Made by a program: the position numbers and the translations under genes. From NCBI RefSeq assembly GCF_039645975.1, contig NZ_CP147918.1, positions 1,860,001 through 1,924,000 of the forward strand: a stretch of 64,000 nucleotides of DNA. Reading direction: 5' to 3'. The DNA comes from Sulfurimonas sp. HSL-1716. Lineage in GTDB: Bacteria; Campylobacterota; Campylobacteria; Campylobacterales; Sulfurimonadaceae. Below, piece after piece: positions 26,993 to 36,818 of the stretch (positions within the stretch are counted from its first letter, which is position 1; each line of letters starts with the position of its first letter). The notes under the pieces were generated by a model. That model did no database searches and had not been told where the DNA came from. It saw only the letters and a program-made list of their open reading frames with translations.

Positions 26993-27852
26993 GGTATGTT
27001 TACTTCCTTTTCAAAAATTTCCTTATAGTTTTTTACACTCCATTTTATAAAATAAAACGGATTTAGAGGCCTTTGTATAAATCTAATCTCATAATGCAGA
27101 TGCGGACCGTTGCTCATACCGCTGTTCCCCGTATATGCGATAATAGTTCCTTTTTTTACAAATTGGCCTGATTTTATCACAATTTTATTGAGATGTCCAA
27201 AAAATGTCTTAAATCCGAAACTGTGATCTAAGATTACCAGGTTTCCGTATCCGCTTGTTTTATGATATCCTGCATATTCGACCATGCCGTCAGCCGTTGC
27301 ACGTACGGGAGTGTTAAGTTCGGCTTTTAGATCGTCTCCGCGATGAAACTCTTTAATATGAAGAGTGGGATGGATACGATAACCGAATTTACTCGTAATC
27401 CCATTATAAGGGATCGGTGAACCGTTTGGTACGAGTTTCATAAGCACTGCGATCTGCTGTGACGTTACCTTCGTCATATCGGCTCTTTGTATAAGAGGCA
27501 TGTTCGTAGGAGGATTCAATCCTATGAGGTCTTCGATATCTTCAAGCTTATCCGAAACGCTTTGCAGTTCATCTTTTTTATCGTCCAGATTCTTTTGTGT
27601 CTGCGCGATTGAAAGTTTCAGTTCATTATTGTGTTCGTTCAAGATCTTATATGCTTCTTCAAGTTTGTTCTTTTTTTGAGCAACGGCATCTACCCTGTAA
27701 TCGAGATAGAGTATCGTCGTCACGGCGATAAACGCCAAAGTCATTAAAAAAACCACGGCATACGCAACTGCTTTTTTTACAAACTTATGTAAGTTTATCT
27801 GTTTAAAATTATTATCATCATGAATGGTGATCGTAAATTTTTTATCCAACAT
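26884..27852 (-). CDS. Membrane-anchored M23 metallopeptidase (cell-shape type)
   Basis: The 322-residue protein has a cytoplasmic N-terminus, TM at ~31-52, a periplasmic coiled-coil (~55-110) and an LytM/M23 domain (~145-260). Zinc ligands are the His and Asp of HRGDD and the HLH pair in HLHYEI, so it is probably an active peptidoglycan endopeptidase. The C-terminal tail (~285-322) is low-complexity Thr/Gln/Pro/Ser and is exactly the part whose DNA is shared with bactofilin. Helicobacter Csd1/Csd2-like role is inferred. It overlaps folC by 11 bp. Confidence 0.9.
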   Translation of the reverse strand: MLDKKFTITIHDDNNFKQINLHKFVKKAVAYAVVFLMTLAFIAVTTILYLDYRVDAVAQKKNKLEEAYKILNEHNNELKLSIAQTQKNLDDKKDELQSVSDKLEDIEDLIGLNPPTNMPLIQRADMTKVTSQQIAVLMKLVPNGSPIPYNGITSKFGYRIHPTLHIKEFHRGDDLKAELNTPVRATADGMVEYAGYHKTSGYGNLVILDHSFGFKTFFGHLNKIVIKSGQFVKKGTIIAYTGNSGMSNGPHLHYEIRFIQRPLNPFYFIKWSVKNYKEIFEKEVNIPWQSLVTATSNLKVVTAPTQTQVQPSSPSVLSLKGK

Positions 27853-28993
27853 AACCCTTTAAAAATGTCTCGGCAACACTAAATGAGCCAAAAACCAGAT
27901 ACTCTTTATCTTTATCGATCGTTGTAAAATCCCTATACGGTATGGACAACTCCTTAAAGACTGACTGCAAAATATCTTTTTCCACTATTCTCTGCTCATT
28001 CACTTTTATGATTTCAACACTCTCTATTATAGGTTTTAAAACAGCTAAAATCGATTTAAAATCCTTATCTTTATACGTATTGTAGACAAGTGTGATTTTT
28101 TTACCCGCAAAAGATTCTGAAATCGCATCCGCCGCCAAAGCATTATGCCCGACGTCAAGATAGACGTTCGATGCCACTCTACTGAGTCTGCCGAATAGTT
28201 CGGCATCCGCAAAATCATCTGCATCGTAGTCAAATCCCAAAGTTAAAAGTGCCGCTGCTGCCAAAGCCAGATTACCTCTGAGATGGTTCGCGAGCCTCAG
28301 ATTTTTGGCTATCATATCTATTTTTTCGATATTATAGGAACTCAGATCTTTCACAAAGATAATATTAGCATTTTTTTTATACGCGATATCACGTGCCAAC
28401 TCATAAACCTCTTCATGTTTTTGAAATCCGATAACCGCTGTTTTTGCCATAGCGTTCAGCTTTGTCGTCGCTATACTTTTGATACTCTCGCCCAAAAATG
28501 CCTGATGATCGAAATCTATAGGCGTAAAAAGCGTCAACTCTTTTTCAAATACCGCCGTAGCATCATGTTCACCGCCAAGCCCGGCTTCCAGCACGATATA
28601 TTCACAACCCTCAAAAACGATTATCGCAAGAAGCGTCGTATACTCAAAATAGCTAAGAGCTTCCCTGTCCTCCTTATCAAGAAGTTTGTAGAGCTTTTTA
28701 TGTGCCGTCTGCAGTTCTTTGTCCGTGACATCGCTGCGGTTTTTCCAGATCCGCTCATTGAACTTTAATATATGAGGGGAGGTGTAATGTCCGACGTTAA
28801 AGCCTTTGTGAAAAAGAGCCGTGGCCAAAAATCTGCCCGTCGTCCCCTTTCCGTTCGTTCCTATCAGATGTATTATTTTTGCATGAGGCAGTTTAGATCT
28901 TATTTTCGCATAAACACGAGGCATTCGCTCATAATCGATCTCTTCATAAAAAAGAGGTTTATTTTCCAAAAATCGATCCAGGGGCTGTATCAT
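27842..28993 (-). CDS. folC: Folylpolyglutamate synthase/dihydrofolate synthase
   Basis: The 383-residue Mur-ligase-like enzyme has the P-loop GTNGKGTT (~44-51), HYTSPH (~70), and the EAGLGGEHDAT segment (~139). It adds glutamate to dihydropteroate and to reduced folates. It starts by ATGA overlap with the upstream cyclase gene and overlaps the peptidase gene downstream, so it sits in one long minus-strand operon. Confidence 0.92.
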   Translation of the reverse strand: MIQPLDRFLENKPLFYEEIDYERMPRVYAKIRSKLPHAKIIHLIGTNGKGTTGRFLATALFHKGFNVGHYTSPHILKFNERIWKNRSDVTDKELQTAHKKLYKLLDKEDREALSYFEYTTLLAIIVFEGCEYIVLEAGLGGEHDATAVFEKELTLFTPIDFDHQAFLGESIKSIATTKLNAMAKTAVIGFQKHEEVYELARDIAYKKNANIIFVKDLSSYNIEKIDMIAKNLRLANHLRGNLALAAAALLTLGFDYDADDFADAELFGRLSRVASNVYLDVGHNALAADAISESFAGKKITLVYNTYKDKDFKSILAVLKPIIESVEIIKVNEQRIVEKDILQSVFKELSIPYRDFTTIDKDKEYLVFGSFSVAETFLKGYVG

Positions 28994-30531
28994 GGCGATT
29001 CTATCCTGTTTCTTCCGTTTTTCTTTGCCAGATACAGATATTCGTCTGCCGAGTGGATAGCGGATTTTTGAGACGGAAACCTCGCTCGTTCGCTTACGCC
29101 TGCACTTACGGTTACGTCTATGCGCCTGTTTTGAAACAGGAATTTTGCTTTTTGTACATGTTCACGCACTTTCTCGGCAAAGATAACGGCACCCTTCAGA
29201 TCGGTTTCACTGAGAATGGCCATAAACTCTTCACCTCCGTATCTGCCGACTGTATCTACAGTTCTGCACTCCTGTTTTAATATATTTGCAAAAGCGGTTA
29301 AGATCACGTCACCCGCTTCATGTCCGTATTCGTCGTTGACTTTCTTAAAATAGTCTATATCAAACATAACAATCGAGTAATCTCTGCCGAATCTCTCGAA
29401 TTCATTCTCTTTTATCTCCAAAGTATCGTCAAGAGCGCGTTTATTGAAAAGTTTTGTCAAGAAATCTTCTCGCGATGCTTTCTTTGCATCTTCGAGCTCT
29501 TTTTCAAGCACCTCTATCTTCTTGCCCAAAAGTTTTACTTCGTCATCATGGGCTTTTAGGTCTTTACTGAGTGCAGCCGTATTCTCTTCGAGTGCTATAG
29601 CTATGGTATAGAGTTTATTATGAGCTGTCTTAAAATCCAGATTTTCCTGTCTGTTGAGATTATCAAGGTCTTTTTTGATCTCTTTTATCTCGGAGTTCGA
29701 CTGGTCGGATTTTTCGATCATATCTATAAGCTGTATCGAGAGTTTGTCCAACACCATATCTAAAGACTGTATCATCTCTTTTAAAGCATCTTTGTCAAGT
29801 GCTATACGGAGCTTTATAGCAGTTTTTATCTCTTTTTCAATCGATTCGGAAGTAAGAAGTTCGGGATTTTTTCTCAGATCGTCACTGATTTTTGCTATTT
29901 TGTCGTTTACGCTTGAAGCGATAGAAGGGACCAAAGAAGCTATCATGATCGTCGCAATATGCCTGAGATCCCTGTCTTTGGAGACGGATTTTTGATGTGC
30001 AAGGTTTTCAATGGTAGTCTTTAAATCTTGAGAATAGACCTTGCCCATCGGTTTTAGATGGTTCAAAAACGCGTCGTCATAGCTGGTTATAAAATTGATC
30101 CAAAGCTGACGGTAGTGTTCATACTGCTCTTTTGAAGCATTTGGCGTATTTATGATATCTATACTTTTTTTTGCTAGAGTCGCGGCTTCTTTATTATGAA
30201 GAAGCTCAACGGCTTCGAGCACTCTTTTTGTCAAGAGCTGGTTTTCAGCCAAAATGGTAGCACAGTTCGTCGGATTCATACGGTTGAGTTTTGATATCAG
30301 ATACCGTACCAGCTCCTGCGTGGTTTTTAAGTGATACTGCCGTAACTCCTGCTGATAATCTTTATTTAAAGTATTGGCGTATTTATCTACCTGATTACAA
30401 TCCTCGACAAGCATTCCTGCAATTTTGGCCTCTTTACAAAAAGCTTCCGCATACGCGTCTGGCATTAACAGCTTGTCTTCTCTTTTTAGTCTTTCAACAG
30501 CGTTTTTAATAATACCGTTTATTGTCATCAT
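28990..30531 (-). CDS. Cytosolic diguanylate cyclase
   Basis: The 513-residue protein has no membrane segment. A long helical N-terminal region (~1-350) ends in a coiled-coil, followed by GGDEF (~355-510) with active site GGEEF and an I-site RTVD five residues before it. It should make c-di-GMP with product inhibition. A homologous GGDEF protein between folC and leuS is what I recall in Campylobacter. The input is unknown. It overlaps both neighbours by 4 bp. Confidence 0.92.
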   Translation of the reverse strand: MMTINGIIKNAVERLKREDKLLMPDAYAEAFCKEAKIAGMLVEDCNQVDKYANTLNKDYQQELRQYHLKTTQELVRYLISKLNRMNPTNCATILAENQLLTKRVLEAVELLHNKEAATLAKKSIDIINTPNASKEQYEHYRQLWINFITSYDDAFLNHLKPMGKVYSQDLKTTIENLAHQKSVSKDRDLRHIATIMIASLVPSIASSVNDKIAKISDDLRKNPELLTSESIEKEIKTAIKLRIALDKDALKEMIQSLDMVLDKLSIQLIDMIEKSDQSNSEIKEIKKDLDNLNRQENLDFKTAHNKLYTIAIALEENTAALSKDLKAHDDEVKLLGKKIEVLEKELEDAKKASREDFLTKLFNKRALDDTLEIKENEFERFGRDYSIVMFDIDYFKKVNDEYGHEAGDVILTAFANILKQECRTVDTVGRYGGEEFMAILSETDLKGAVIFAEKVREHVQKAKFLFQNRRIDVTVSAGVSERARFPSQKSAIHSADEYLYLAKKNGRNRIESP

Positions 30532-31058
30532 TTGGCCTTTTTGGATCTAGCTCCCTGTGCAGAAACTTTAGCGACAAAAGATGAGATGGCTTTGGTCGCA
30601 CTGTATTTGATCGCTTCAAAACGGATCTGATCAGATATTATAGCATTTGGTTCGATCGCAAAATCATACGTTCCTTTGACACTGTACACTTTGCTTATCC
30701 CTTCATGGATCATATCGATCTTTAAAACTGTCGTGGTTCTGTACCCTATCACGTATCCGTTGTTGTCATACTGGACGGGAGCATAAGAAACACCTTGTAA
30801 CGAAATGACGAGATGTGTCGTAGAATGAGCTCTGTCAGTTAAAGAGGTCTTAAAACTTTTAATGACCGCACTGTCTACTGCATCTTTGATAAGCACCGTA
30901 TTTTGAGGATCGACGGCAGAAATGATGACCTGTGTGCTGACTTTATCGCCTACGACCTCTCTTGCATATTTGGAACTCGGCAGGTACCCGCATCCCGTCA
31001 ATACGCTTACATGTAAGATGATAACCAAAACTGCTACAAAATTTCTTACATGATACAC
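30528..31058 (-). CDS. lptE: LptE-like LPS-assembly lipoprotein
   Basis: GTG at 31058 with AAGGAT 7 nt upstream. The 176-residue protein has a signal with lipobox LTGC (cysteine ~23) followed by GYLPSS, and an alpha/beta domain of LptE type. With LptD it would form the outer-membrane LPS translocon. Identification rests on size, lipobox and position next to leuS, as in other Campylobacterota. Confidence 0.75.
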   Translation of the reverse strand: MYHVRNFVAVLVIILHVSVLTGCGYLPSSKYAREVVGDKVSTQVIISAVDPQNTVLIKDAVDSAVIKSFKTSLTDRAHSTTHLVISLQGVSYAPVQYDNNGYVIGYRTTTVLKIDMIHEGISKVYSVKGTYDFAIEPNAIISDQIRFEAIKYSATKAISSFVAKVSAQGARSKKAK

Positions 31059-31062
31059 TTTT

Positions 31063-33513
31063 TTATCCTTTTATCACTATATTGACAAGTTTTCCCGGGA
31101 CGATTATCTCTTTTATTATCGCCTTGCCTTCTATCCATTTTTCGACACTCTCTTTGGCAAGAGCCAAAATATCTGCATCTTCTTCACTTACACCGACCTC
31201 TATTTCCGCACGTTTTTTGCCGTTTACGGATACGCCCATGCTTATAGTATCGACTTCAAAGACCTCATCTATGATCTTTTGAGGTGCAAGGTTTTTACAC
31301 TCGAACAGATTTGAGCTTAACTCCCAGCAGATATGCGGAACAACAGGTTCAAGGATCGAAGCAAGGATCCAGTATCCCTCCGTCCAGACATCCGCGTTTT
31401 CCTGCGCACCGAGTGCATTCATCGCTTCCATCACACCGGCGATCATCGTATTGAAAGTATAACGCTCGGCATAGACCTCTACGCTTCTTTGTAGTGCCTC
31501 ATATACTTTTCTGCGGGCAAATTTTTCATCTTTTGTTAGATTTGCATGCTCTATTACAGGTAAAGCCTCACACTTGTATGCATTTGCACTTCTGTCATAG
31601 AAGCGTTTTAAGAATCTGTATGCTCCCTCTACCGCACTGTCGTTCCACTCCAGCTCCTGCGTCGGAGGTGCTGCAAAAAGGATGAAAAGCCTTGCCGTAT
31701 CCGCACCGTATTTCTCTATAAGTGCATCAGGATCGACCGTATTGCCTTTTGATTTGCTCATCTTCGAACCGTCTTTAAGGACCATCCCCTGAGTAAGCAG
31801 TCTGTCAAAAGGTTCCGTATTATCTATGTAACCGAGGTCTCTTAATACTTTCGTAAAAAATCTTGAATATAAAAGATGCAGTATCGCATGTTCGATACCG
31901 CCGATATAATGATCGACGTTCATCCAGTAATCGACCTCTTTTTTATCAAAGCCTTTTTCGTTCCATGTCATTTTTGATGCCGTATAACGTAAAAAGTACC
32001 AAGAAGATTCGACAAATGTATCCATGGTGTCCGTTTCGCGGAGTGCATCTCCGCCGCATTTCGGACATTTGCAGTTTTTCCATGTCGGATGGTTATCTAT
32101 GGGATTGCCTTCTCCCGTGAACGCTACATCTTCAGGCAGAGTGACCGGAAGATTTTCTTTTTTTTCTGCGACTATTCCGCACTTGTCACAGTGTACTAAA
32201 GGGATCGGTGCGCCCCAATATCTTTGACGCGAGATTCCCCAGTCTTTTAAGCGGAAGTTGATCACCTTTTGACCGATATTTTTGGCTTCGAAATGATCCA
32301 TAATCTTCTGTTTCGCATCGATCGAAGAGATGCCGTCAAACTTACTTGAGTTGAACAAAACTCCGGCTTCGGTATATGCGGCATCGGTCGGCAACTCACC
32401 CTCTTTTGGTCTGATGACCGCATTTATCGGCAGGTCATATTTTTTCGCGAATTCATAATCTCTGTCATCATGAGCAGGAACGGCCATAACCGCACCGCTG
32501 CCGTAATCCATCAATACAAAATTTGCTATCCATACAGGAACGCTTTTGCCCGTAAGCGGGTGGATGACATTGATCCCAAGAGCAACACCCTGCTTGTCTT
32601 TTTGACGATCGATGTTATTCGAATTTTTCATATGACGGACAAGGTTAGCCGTCTCTTCATCAAAAAGCTTGTTCTCTAACATATAGGTAACGATGTCGTG
32701 TTCGGGTGCGAGTGCCGTATAGCTTACTCCGTAGATAGTATCGGGACGGGTAGTAAATACGTCGAACTTTTCAAAGTTTCCGCCCAGAAGCTCTTTACTT
32801 GCATCATCGAGATAAAGATCGAACTCCAGACCTGTCGACTTTCCTATCCAGTTTTCCTGCATAGTCAAAACCTGCTTCGGCCAGCCGTTTTCAAGAAGCT
32901 TCAGGTCGTTTAAAAGCTCATCTGCATACTCTGATATCTTGAGGTAGTATTGATACATCTCTTTTTTTACGACTTCGGTATCACATCTCCAGCAGCATCC
33001 GTCAATCACCTGTTCGTTTGCAAGCACGGTTTGGTCATGCGGACACCAGTTCAAGAAACCTTTTTTACGGTAAAGCAGCCCTTTTTCGAACATATCGATA
33101 ATAAAACCCTGCTCGAACTTTGTATAGATCTCATCACTCGTCGCAAACTCACGCTCTTTTGAAAACGAAAGACCGAGATTTGCAAGTTCACCTCTCATAT
33201 AGTCTATATTTTCATATGTCCATTTTTTCGGATGTATTCCATTTTTGATGGCTGCATTTTCTGCAGGCATACCAAAACTGTCAAAACCGATAGGATGAAG
33301 AACGTTTAGCCCCTGCTGACGGTAATAGCGTGCAAAGGCATCGCCGATCGAGTAGTTACGGACATGCCCCATATGCAGTCTTCCGCTCGGAAAAGGAAAC
33401 ATACTGAGTATATATTTTTTCTCTTTGCTAAAGTCATCATTCGGCTCGAAACTGGAATTCTCATTCCAGAACTTCTGCCATTTTTTTTCTATATCCATGG
33501 GGGTGTATTGCAA
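31063..33513 (-). CDS. leuS: Leucyl-tRNA synthetase
   Basis: TTG start at 33513 with AGGAGA 5 nt upstream. The 816-residue class I synthetase has the HIGH-type motif HMGHVRN (~47), a CP1 editing domain (~220-410), a zinc-ribbon segment (CDKCG ... CPKCG, ~445-490) and KMSKSKGN (~590). It charges tRNA-Leu. The two hairpins upstream (33540-33586) separate it from the previous gene. Confidence 0.96.
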   Translation of the reverse strand: MQYTPMDIEKKWQKFWNENSSFEPNDDFSKEKKYILSMFPFPSGRLHMGHVRNYSIGDAFARYYRQQGLNVLHPIGFDSFGMPAENAAIKNGIHPKKWTYENIDYMRGELANLGLSFSKEREFATSDEIYTKFEQGFIIDMFEKGLLYRKKGFLNWCPHDQTVLANEQVIDGCCWRCDTEVVKKEMYQYYLKISEYADELLNDLKLLENGWPKQVLTMQENWIGKSTGLEFDLYLDDASKELLGGNFEKFDVFTTRPDTIYGVSYTALAPEHDIVTYMLENKLFDEETANLVRHMKNSNNIDRQKDKQGVALGINVIHPLTGKSVPVWIANFVLMDYGSGAVMAVPAHDDRDYEFAKKYDLPINAVIRPKEGELPTDAAYTEAGVLFNSSKFDGISSIDAKQKIMDHFEAKNIGQKVINFRLKDWGISRQRYWGAPIPLVHCDKCGIVAEKKENLPVTLPEDVAFTGEGNPIDNHPTWKNCKCPKCGGDALRETDTMDTFVESSWYFLRYTASKMTWNEKGFDKKEVDYWMNVDHYIGGIEHAILHLLYSRFFTKVLRDLGYIDNTEPFDRLLTQGMVLKDGSKMSKSKGNTVDPDALIEKYGADTARLFILFAAPPTQELEWNDSAVEGAYRFLKRFYDRSANAYKCEALPVIEHANLTKDEKFARRKVYEALQRSVEVYAERYTFNTMIAGVMEAMNALGAQENADVWTEGYWILASILEPVVPHICWELSSNLFECKNLAPQKIIDEVFEVDTISMGVSVNGKKRAEIEVGVSEEDADILALAKESVEKWIEGKAIIKEIIVPGKLVNIVIKG

Positions 33514-33539
33514 AAAAATCTCCTACTTTAGGGGGTTGT

Positions 33540-33557
33540 AGGGACATGGGTGTCCCT
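33540..33557. repeat. Hairpin before leuS
   Basis: A 7-bp perfect stem (agggaca / tgtccct) with a 4-nt loop, adjoining the dispersed element at 33562. Confidence 0.5.
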
Positions 33558-33561
33558 GCTT

Positions 33562-33586
33562 CTCAAATGGGCTTTGCTCATTTGAG
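33562..33586. repeat. Dispersed hairpin element, copy 2
   Basis: Stem ctcaaatg / catttgag extended by inner pairs around a 3-nt loop. Read on the minus strand it has the core ATGAG-c-AAA-g-CCCAT of copy 1 (23493-23517), in the same kind of place, a gap within a minus-strand operon. Confidence 0.55.
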
Positions 33587-33599
33587 TGCATAACATTAC

Positions 33600-33938
33600 T
33601 TAATACTCTTCTCTATTTTTGGAACTCTCTATATATACAAGTCCCATCGAAAATATGTTTGCGATAAGCGCTCCGATGGAGAGTGCAATCGCCCAGCTCA
33701 TGTTTCCGACTATCTCCACATACACAAATGCCGGTATAAGGTGTATATCCGCTACCAATGAACTGGCTAAAAGCTCGGCTGCAAGAAGGTTTCTCACACC
33801 GATCTTCAGTATCGTCGAAACAAGGTTTACACTTGCGGCGACAAATAAAGCGGTACTTGTGTGTTCATATAAAAATCCGGCTATGGATGTTAAACTCATC
33901 AATGAAAAAAATACGTATACTACTTTTCCCCAGTCCAT
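33600..33938 (-). CDS. Four-helix inner-membrane protein, DUF6394-like
   Basis: ATG at 33938 (AGGAG 6 nt upstream) is preferred over GTG one codon earlier, giving 112 residues. About four hydrophobic helices fill almost the whole chain. It resembles the DUF6394 family found in Campylobacterota; no function is known. It lies 15 bp after secF in the yajC-secD-secF run, so it may be co-expressed with the Sec auxiliary proteins. Confidence 0.7.
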   Translation of the reverse strand: MDWGKVVYVFFSLMSLTSIAGFLYEHTSTALFVAASVNLVSTILKIGVRNLLAAELLASSLVADIHLIPAFVYVEIVGNMSWAIALSIGALIANIFSMGLVYIESSKNREEY

Positions 33939-33953
33939 CACACTCTCCTTTGG

Positions 33954-34925
33954 TTAAACTACACCACCCTCGTATTGAGCTCTCATTTTCTCTTTTTCAA
34001 GCTCACGTTTCTCTTTTTCAGCCAGCTTCGCACGGTAAGATTTTATATCAAATCCAAACCATAACAGTATCGGCGAAGCCACGAATATCGACGAGTATGT
34101 ACCGACCACGACACCCACGAGCATCGTGAAGGAAAACGCATTGATGATCTCTCCACCGAACAAGAAGAGTGTCAATACAACGAAAAATGTCGTAAGTGAA
34201 GTAAGCGTTGTACGGGAAAGCGTTCTCGTAATAGAATCATTTATAACTTCACTCAGCTCCAGCTCTTTTGTTTCGACGACCCCTTCACGTATCCTGTCAA
34301 AAACGATGATAGTATCATTTAAAGAGTATCCTAAAATCGTAAGAACTGCCGCAAGCACGTCTAAGTTTACATCCAGACCTACAAGAGAGATCGCACCCAG
34401 CGATATGGAGACGTCATGTACAAGTGCAGCCACAGAAGCCACCGCGAAACGCCATTCAAATCTAAATGCGACATAAACGAGTATTCCAAGGATAGCCAAG
34501 ACCAAAGACATCACCCCTTTTTCTCTTAGCTCGCTTCCCACTTTCGGACCGACGATATCGACACGTCTTATCTCGAAATCACCGCTGCCTTTAAGCGCTG
34601 CTCTTGTCACGTCGCCGATATCTTGTCCCACACTGCTTGAAGATGTCTTCATACGTATGACGACCTCCTGCGGCGAACCGAATTCCGTGATAGAAGCTCC
34701 GTCGTACAATGGATTTGATTTGAGTTGTTCTCTCATCTTATCGATAGGAGCCGCTCCTTTGTATTTTACCTGAACGATCGTTCCGCCGGCAAAGTCTATC
34801 CCGTAATTTAAACCTTTTGTAGCCAACATCGCATACGATGATAAAACCAAGATGATCGAGATAGCAATAGCTATTTTTGAACGTCCCATAAAGTTAAAGG
34901 GGCGTGTGTATCTAAAAAACTCCAT
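33954..34925 (-). CDS. secF: Protein translocase subunit SecF
   Basis: The 323-residue protein has an N-terminal TM, a periplasmic domain opening with GIDFAGGT, then five TM helices with the D-x3-LRFEWRF-type and IVFDRIRE conserved stretches. With SecD and YajC it uses the proton gradient to pull exported proteins through SecYEG. It starts on the last base of secD (TAATG), with AGGAGAAG just upstream. Confidence 0.95.
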   Translation of the reverse strand: MEFFRYTRPFNFMGRSKIAIAISIILVLSSYAMLATKGLNYGIDFAGGTIVQVKYKGAAPIDKMREQLKSNPLYDGASITEFGSPQEVVIRMKTSSSSVGQDIGDVTRAALKGSGDFEIRRVDIVGPKVGSELREKGVMSLVLAILGILVYVAFRFEWRFAVASVAALVHDVSISLGAISLVGLDVNLDVLAAVLTILGYSLNDTIIVFDRIREGVVETKELELSEVINDSITRTLSRTTLTSLTTFFVVLTLFLFGGEIINAFSFTMLVGVVVGTYSSIFVASPILLWFGFDIKSYRAKLAEKEKRELEKEKMRAQYEGGVV

Positions 34926-36493
34926 TACTTCTCCTTAATCCCGAACCAAAATAGATAGTTCTTGCTTTTTTCCACTCTGCTCTCTAACATATCATAGATA
35001 CCATGCGTTCCGAGTATTGCCGTTAACATGGAAGCCAGAATACCGATGCTAATGGTGATAGCAAAGCCTTTGATCGCACCCGTTCCGTATGCATACAGTA
35101 CGACAGAAGCGATCAAGGTAGTGATGTTCGCATCCAAAATTGCACGCATCGCGTTTGAATACCCCTCTTTTATCGCTTTTTTCATAGAAACGCCGTTATA
35201 TAAAAGTTCTCTTATCCGCTCGGAGATAATAACGTTCGAATCGACGGCCATACCGACGGTGAGTACGATACCCGCCATTCCGGGAAGCGTCAAGGTAGCA
35301 CCAAAGAGCGCCATGATCGCTATGATCAAGAAAAGGTTGGCGACAAGTGCAATATTTGCGATGATTCCGGCCATACGGTAGTAAACGATCATAAAACCAA
35401 ATACTAAGACGAATCCACCCGTAAGAGCCATCATACTGTCCCTGATACTGTCCGCTCCAAGACTCGGACCGACCGAACGTTTTTCCATTAGGTATATCGG
35501 TGCCAGAAGTGCACCCGAACGAAGAGCGATAGCAAGATCCTGTGCTTCGGCGACCGAATAGTTTCCGCTGATCTGTCCACTTCCCCCGCCTATACGCTCG
35601 TTGATGACAGGAGCAGAATAAACTTTGCCGTCAAGCACTATTGCAAGGTGGTTTCCTACGTTTTTGCCCGTAAAATCTCCAAATATCTGAGCACCTTCGG
35701 AGTTGAGCGTAAAACTGATAACGGGACGGTTATTCTTATCGAACCCGACTCTTGCATCTGTGAGCATCCCTCCGTCAAGTATCGGGATCTCCTTTACAAG
35801 ATGTTTCACCTCTTTATGCTGTGCATCGGGAAGTATCACGTCACCAAATGAAGATGCCTCAGGTCTGCTCATCGTGTTTACGCGGGCAGCGCGGTCTTCA
35901 TCTACGGCCATAAGTTCGAGTTTTGCCGCACGCGAGATAAGCTCGCGGGCACGCTGTTCCTCCTCTTGAGTCTTTATTCCCGGAAGCTCGACGAGTATCT
36001 TGTCCTCGCCCTGGCGAGCGACGATCGGCTCAGCCAGACCGAACTGATCCAAACGGTTACGGATAGTTTCGATAGCCTGCGTGACAGCCTGCTGTTTCGT
36101 TTTGACGATCTCTTCTTGCGTTAGAGATACCGTATAGTTTTCACCTTTTACATCGACTTTTACACCTTTGATCTTTTTGAAAAACTCGGAAAGGGATTTT
36201 GTGTCATCGGAATCCAAAAGAGAGAAAACGACACTGCTTTCTTTCACGCTGAGCGAGTCGATCAAGATATCATTATGGTCCGTGAAATGTTTCACGCTGG
36301 AAGCCAGGGATTTTATACGGGAAACTACGGCTTCGTCGGTTTTTACTCCAAGAAGCATATGAAGTCCGCCTTGAAGATCAAGGCCAAGTGTTATTTTAGC
36401 ACCTTTGTCAGTCTGTAGAATGGATGGAAGAGAAAACGTGATCCCAAAGATTATTGCGACGGCAAAGATTATTATTCTATAATTAAACTTCAT
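34925..36493 (-). CDS. secD: Protein translocase subunit SecD
   Basis: The 522-residue protein has TM1 (~7-26), the GLDLQGGLHM motif (~38-47), a large periplasmic domain including the P1 head (~100-310) and five C-terminal TM helices with SNVIISERIRE. It forms the RND-type SecDF export motor with SecF. It overlaps yajC by 11 bp. Confidence 0.95.
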   Translation of the reverse strand: MKFNYRIIIFAVAIIFGITFSLPSILQTDKGAKITLGLDLQGGLHMLLGVKTDEAVVSRIKSLASSVKHFTDHNDILIDSLSVKESSVVFSLLDSDDTKSLSEFFKKIKGVKVDVKGENYTVSLTQEEIVKTKQQAVTQAIETIRNRLDQFGLAEPIVARQGEDKILVELPGIKTQEEEQRARELISRAAKLELMAVDEDRAARVNTMSRPEASSFGDVILPDAQHKEVKHLVKEIPILDGGMLTDARVGFDKNNRPVISFTLNSEGAQIFGDFTGKNVGNHLAIVLDGKVYSAPVINERIGGGSGQISGNYSVAEAQDLAIALRSGALLAPIYLMEKRSVGPSLGADSIRDSMMALTGGFVLVFGFMIVYYRMAGIIANIALVANLFLIIAIMALFGATLTLPGMAGIVLTVGMAVDSNVIISERIRELLYNGVSMKKAIKEGYSNAMRAILDANITTLIASVVLYAYGTGAIKGFAITISIGILASMLTAILGTHGIYDMLESRVEKSKNYLFWFGIKEK

Positions 36494-36749
36494 CCTCGTA
36501 CTTTCTTGATACTGAATCTTTTACCAATTTTGCTGTATTTTCTTTATCTATCGCGACTATTAAAAACTTCTCTTCAACTTTTTTTATCTCGACGATAAGA
36601 CCTCCTCCGGTAATGATTCTGTCGCCTTTTTTAAGTGACGCTATCATATCTTTGCGGGCTTTTGCCTCTTTTTGCTGAGGACGGATAATCACAAAATACA
36701 TGATCGCAATTAAAAATATAAACGGCAGCAACTGACTAAATAGTTCCAT
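36483..36749 (-). CDS. yajC: Sec translocon accessory protein YajC
   Basis: The 88-residue protein has one TM (~3-22) followed by the family signature RPQQKEAKARK and a small beta domain with GDRIITGGG. It is the first gene of yajC-secD-secF; 69 bp separate it from divergent lnt. Confidence 0.93.
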   Translation of the reverse strand: MELFSQLLPFIFLIAIMYFVIIRPQQKEAKARKDMIASLKKGDRIITGGGLIVEIKKVEEKFLIVAIDKENTAKLVKDSVSRKYEDEV

Positions 36750-36818
36750 AAATAACCTTTAACGTAAAAATTGCTGTTATTATACAAAACTAAACATAAA
36801 CAAAGATATAATTTTGGC

